From Arcuatula senhousia (lineage: Eukaryota; Mollusca; Bivalvia; Mytilida; Mytilidae): a stretch of DNA of 64,000 nucleotides. Shown here piece by piece: positions 60,966-64,000 of this stretch. The notes below the pieces were generated by a model. The model saw only the letters and a program-made list of their open reading frames with translations. It ran no database searches and had not been told where the DNA came from. The stretch's first letter is position 1. Every line of letters begins with the position of its first letter. The stretch lies in the NCBI GenBank assembly GCA_963971305.1, contig OZ020306.1, forward strand, positions 34,989,512 to 35,053,511. Reading direction: 5' to 3'. Made by a program: the position numbers and the translations under genes.

Positions 60966-63659
60966 ATGTCCTCCTTAAAAGATCTCCTCTTCAAATTGTT
61001 CAAAAGTTTTTCTAAATTCATCTCTCCACATCCTGACTTTGTACAGAGGACATCTATTGATCTCTATAGAACTATCATCGCCATTACCAAGTGCAATAGC
61101 CATCTGTTTTTTCTTCGAAAAAGTCTTCAACTCAATACAGTTCCGAAAGGTTTCATTCCATCTTTTCATCCAATTGACGAAATCTCAAACCACAAGGTCT
61201 TACCGACCTCTCTAGAAACTATATCGTCATCTTACTCAAGATCTCTTGTTCGTCTTACGTTGTCCGCCATATCTGAAAAATTGAAATCTCTCACCTTGAG
61301 AAAGCTTATTCTGAAAAACATATTGCACCTAGACTGTCATAAGATTTTGGCCAACTCTATTGTAGAAGAGATTCGCCTCCTCAACAAATCAGTCTACGAT
61401 TTTCTATATTTTGAAAAAGAAACGAAACTGCAATCTCTGGCTCCACAATGTGATCACAACTTGGACACTCCTGTCGACACCAACGATACCGAGACCGAGA
61501 ATTTTGAAGTCACTGTCCATTGTGTACCAGATTCAGTCAAGCTTTCTCAAGCAGAGTTGAGTCTTCTGTCCAAAGGTCTAAATTTTGTTCCAACAACTTC
61601 CTTAGTACACTCTTTTCAAAACCATACGGACATCCAAAACTTCTTCAGACGCCTCCTCTTAAAAGCTTTTTTCCACGAGAAGGAAAATAACCAATTTGAC
61701 GAGGAGGATAATGAAGCCGCCTCATTGTTTCGCGATTATGGCAACAAAAAATCAAATTTCACTCCCAAAACATCCTGGTTTCCTGTTTTGGAGAAATATA
61801 GCAAATCTTGTCTTAACCAAATTGATAATTTAAAAACCAAACCCCTCAAAAGACATAATCTGACTAGTAACGAACAAACTGCTCTCCGAAATTTAAAGAC
61901 CCTCACAGACATAGTCATAAAACCTGCTGACAAAGGGGGTGCAGTGGTCGCTTGGGATGCCAAGTCTTATGTCTCTGAGGGTGATTTTCAACTTGCAAAC
62001 CCAACATTCTATTGTAAGTTAAAAAACAATAATACTAAGAAAAATCAGCAACAAATCAAAGAATTTATTAAAACATCCGTGGAGAACAATGATCTTTCAG
62101 ATAATGCTAGAAACTTGATTGTCTCCCAACCCAGGACATCGAGATTCTACATGCTTCCTAAAATCCATAAATTGGGAAACCCTGGTAGACCCATAGTCTC
62201 TGCATGTAGTTGTCCGACTGAAAACATTTCCAGTTTTCTCCATAATGTTTTCATGCCAATAGTGGAGAACTTGCCCACCTATGTTAAGGACACTACTCAT
62301 GCTCTTAATATCCTAGAGTTCTTTGAACCTGAAAATCCGAATGACTTTAGATTATTCTCCATGGATGTTACTGCTCTCTACACCAGTATTCCGAACAACG
62401 ATGCCATGATCGCTTTAAAACATTTTTTAGACAGAAGACCCAATCCCTATGTGAAAACGGATGTCATCTTGAGATTAGCAGAACTTGTTCTCAATCTCAA
62501 CACTTTTCAGTTTAATGGAGAGTTTTATTCTCAGTCTGGCGGTGTTGCCATGGGCACTAAGATGGGTCCTAGTTTCGCCTGTCTGTTTGTTGGGTATTTG
62601 GAAGAGAAAATGTTTTCTGAATACGTTGGTCCTGTTCCTGACCTATACAAACGATACATAGATGATGTTTTCGATGTATCCTCTGATAGTGAAGATGATT
62701 TGAACTCGTTCATCAGCTTTGTCTCTTCCTATCACCCTGCCATTCAGTACACCTTTACAATCTCGCAAGAGAAACTCTCCTTCCTTGACTTGGAATGTAG
62801 CATCCTTAACGGCAAAATAGAAACGTCTGTGTTCTATAAACCCACTGATGCACACTGCTACCTGAACTACCAATCTTGTCATCCCAAGAGCTGCAAAAAT
62901 GCCATTCCTAGGTCTCAATTTCTGAGACTTAAACGTATTTGCAGCAAAGAGGATGATTTTAAAGTTCAAAGCAGCACCATGAAATCATTCATTGTCAAAA
63001 GGGGATATCCTAACAACATCTTGGATAGAGCTATCGACTCAGTTTCCCGGGTGACACGATCCAAGGCTTTGGAGCCCAGGTCAAGAGGCAAGAATGACCG
63101 TATACCTTTGGTACTTACATACCACCCCCATAACATCGTTATACGGAACATTCTGTTGCGCAATTTCAAGTCCATCGTCTTGAAGGACGAACACATGTCA
63201 ACAGTGTTGGACTCGCCACCCCTGACTGCTTTTCGCAAAGGTAAGAGTTTGAGGCAACATCTTGTCTCCAGTTCATTTGACAAATCCAAGAGACGTCCTC
63301 GCTCTGACTTTTCAGGCACCAGGGGTTGTGGTCGATCAATCTGTGTCACATGTCCTTTTACCTGGGAGACTGAAGAGATAGTTGGCCCCTCCAACACCTT
63401 CAAGTTGAAGAATGGTTACACCTGCATCTCCGAAAATGTCATTTACGCCATCCGCTGTGCCAAGTGCCTTAAAATTTACGTAGGAGAAACTTGTCGTCGA
63501 CTGGGTGACAGATTTGCTGAACATAGGAGAAGTGTTCTCAAATGCGACGATTGCCCAGTCGGCCAGCACTTTTCATTGCCAAACCATGGCGTCAAGGATA
63601 TGCAGGTGACCGTTCTCCTTGAAACATGCACCGGCGAAAAACAAAGACAGTTTCTTTAA
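60966..63659 (+). CDS. Penelope-like reverse transcriptase with truncated GIY-YIG endonuclease
   Basis: The ATG at 60,966 is chosen because the upstream in-frame codons from 60,858 lie partly in the direct repeat and encode a hydrophobic, non-conserved stretch. The protein is then ~897 residues. Counting from 60,858, motifs include KPADKGGAVV (355-364), MLPKIHKLGNPGRPIVS (432-448), SMDVTALYTSIP (501-512), GGVAMGTKMGPSFA (561-574) and the catalytic YIDD (600-603). A Cys cluster (GCGRSICVTC) precedes the nuclease, which has VIYAIRC (861-867) and IYVGET (873-878), then ARG and HIS positions in RFAEHRR. The frame stops at GEKQRQFL, before the usual conserved Glu and the P-x-GLN end, so the endonuclease is probably inactive. 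It would copy its RNA at nicked DNA ends. Confidence 0.9.
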   Translation: MSSLKDLLFKLFKSFSKFISPHPDFVQRTSIDLYRTIIAITKCNSHLFFLRKSLQLNTVPKGFIPSFHPIDEISNHKVLPTSLETISSSYSRSLVRLTLSAISEKLKSLTLRKLILKNILHLDCHKILANSIVEEIRLLNKSVYDFLYFEKETKLQSLAPQCDHNLDTPVDTNDTETENFEVTVHCVPDSVKLSQAELSLLSKGLNFVPTTSLVHSFQNHTDIQNFFRRLLLKAFFHEKENNQFDEEDNEAASLFRDYGNKKSNFTPKTSWFPVLEKYSKSCLNQIDNLKTKPLKRHNLTSNEQTALRNLKTLTDIVIKPADKGGAVVAWDAKSYVSEGDFQLANPTFYCKLKNNNTKKNQQQIKEFIKTSVENNDLSDNARNLIVSQPRTSRFYMLPKIHKLGNPGRPIVSACSCPTENISSFLHNVFMPIVENLPTYVKDTTHALNILEFFEPENPNDFRLFSMDVTALYTSIPNNDAMIALKHFLDRRPNPYVKTDVILRLAELVLNLNTFQFNGEFYSQSGGVAMGTKMGPSFACLFVGYLEEKMFSEYVGPVPDLYKRYIDDVFDVSSDSEDDLNSFISFVSSYHPAIQYTFTISQEKLSFLDLECSILNGKIETSVFYKPTDAHCYLNYQSCHPKSCKNAIPRSQFLRLKRICSKEDDFKVQSSTMKSFIVKRGYPNNILDRAIDSVSRVTRSKALEPRSRGKNDRIPLVLTYHPHNIVIRNILLRNFKSIVLKDEHMSTVLDSPPLTAFRKGKSLRQHLVSSSFDKSKRRPRSDFSGTRGCGRSICVTCPFTWETEEIVGPSNTFKLKNGYTCISENVIYAIRCAKCLKIYVGETCRRLGDRFAEHRRSVLKCDDCPVGQHFSLPNHGVKDMQVTVLLETCTGEKQRQFL

Positions 63660-63746
63660 TCAACTTTTTTTTAGGCACTTTTCAATCCTTTGGTATGAAT
63701 GTAAAAAGACAGACCTTTTCTTAATATTTATAAATTAGTCATCAAG

Positions 63747-63979
63747 TTCAGGATTAAAATACCAAGTGATGTTCTTCGAGTCAATTTTATGTCATTCTGT
63801 CCTCGTCAGTCGATGTGTGAACATCTCTTTACTTTTTAGCCCCTGAAGAAGGACTTTATGTCCGAAAATTTGGGCATTCTTGTTTTATTTGTTTTAAAGG
63901 TTTTATTTCTTTATATTTCTAATTTAGTTTTTACTTTTTAAATGTGGCTTCACCATCCATTTATTTATCTATTTTATAT
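63747..63979 (+). repeat. Right direct repeat (pLTR) of the Penelope-like element
   Basis: It starts TTCAGGATTAAAATACCA and matches the left repeat with only a handful of changes. The hammerhead-like fold is conserved base for base at 63,839-63,875. Confidence 0.85.
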
Positions 63980-64000
63980 CTACAAATATATGTATCTGTA

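Larger units (their letters stand above)
60663..63979 (+). mobile_element. Penelope-like retroelement (GIY-YIG type) with flanking pLTRs
   Basis: One long coding frame lies between two ~232-bp direct repeats. The reverse transcriptase and GIY-YIG domain order identifies an endonuclease-positive Penelope-like element. The high identity of the two repeats and the long open frame point to a recent insertion, but the C-terminus is short. No target duplication was identified; the right border is close to the window end. Confidence 0.88.

Overview
This is an AT-rich eukaryotic window, most likely from a bivalve mollusc (a mussel-type genome). That origin is inferred from the kinds of repeats seen, not from a database match. 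It holds one clear host gene. Almost everything else is transposable elements and satellite DNA nested inside each other. I saw no rRNA, tRNA, CRISPR array or bacterial-type operon.

Layout. 1-3.3 kb: dispersed and tandem repeats. 3.3-3.6 kb: a possible terminal exon of an unidentified gene (minus strand). 4.5-12.05 kb: a nearly complete Helentron-type Helitron on the minus strand, whose single 2377-residue protein carries a cysteine-protease-like domain, a HUH Rep nuclease, a PIF1-type helicase and an apurinic-type endonuclease. 12.1-13.6 kb: another repeat family, with a 209-bp MITE inserted in it. 13,855-18,663: a 4.8-kb element with ~595-bp terminal inverted repeats that begin CACAGTG, flanked by a 5-bp duplication. 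19,007-19,903: a MITE whose termini are built of palindromes. 23.1-28.1 kb: a ~155-bp tandem repeat family with hairpin ends, containing a 476-bp TTAA-flanked MITE, plus other families.

31,015-36,047 (minus) is a C2H2 zinc-finger gene, at least four coding exons, with an N-terminal finger arrangement like BCL11 proteins. Its last two coding exons are bordered by tandem repeats made from its own exon sequence. 36.6-50.2 kb holds three large non-autonomous elements, each with a perfect 9-bp target duplication (36,620-39,525; 39,917-45,440; 46,131-50,237). The first and third share termini. The second and third are giant fold-back structures containing inverted satellite arrays. 51-60.5 kb: further repeat families and inverted repeats. 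60,663-63,979: a Penelope-like retroelement (reverse transcriptase plus a truncated GIY-YIG nuclease) between two ~232-bp direct repeats that carry a hammerhead-like fold.

The Helitron and the Penelope element are the only plausible sources of mobility proteins here. The Mutator-like, CACAGTG and TTAA elements are non-autonomous and would need transposases from elsewhere. Several insertions could be confirmed because the un-inserted version of the same repeat also lies in the window.
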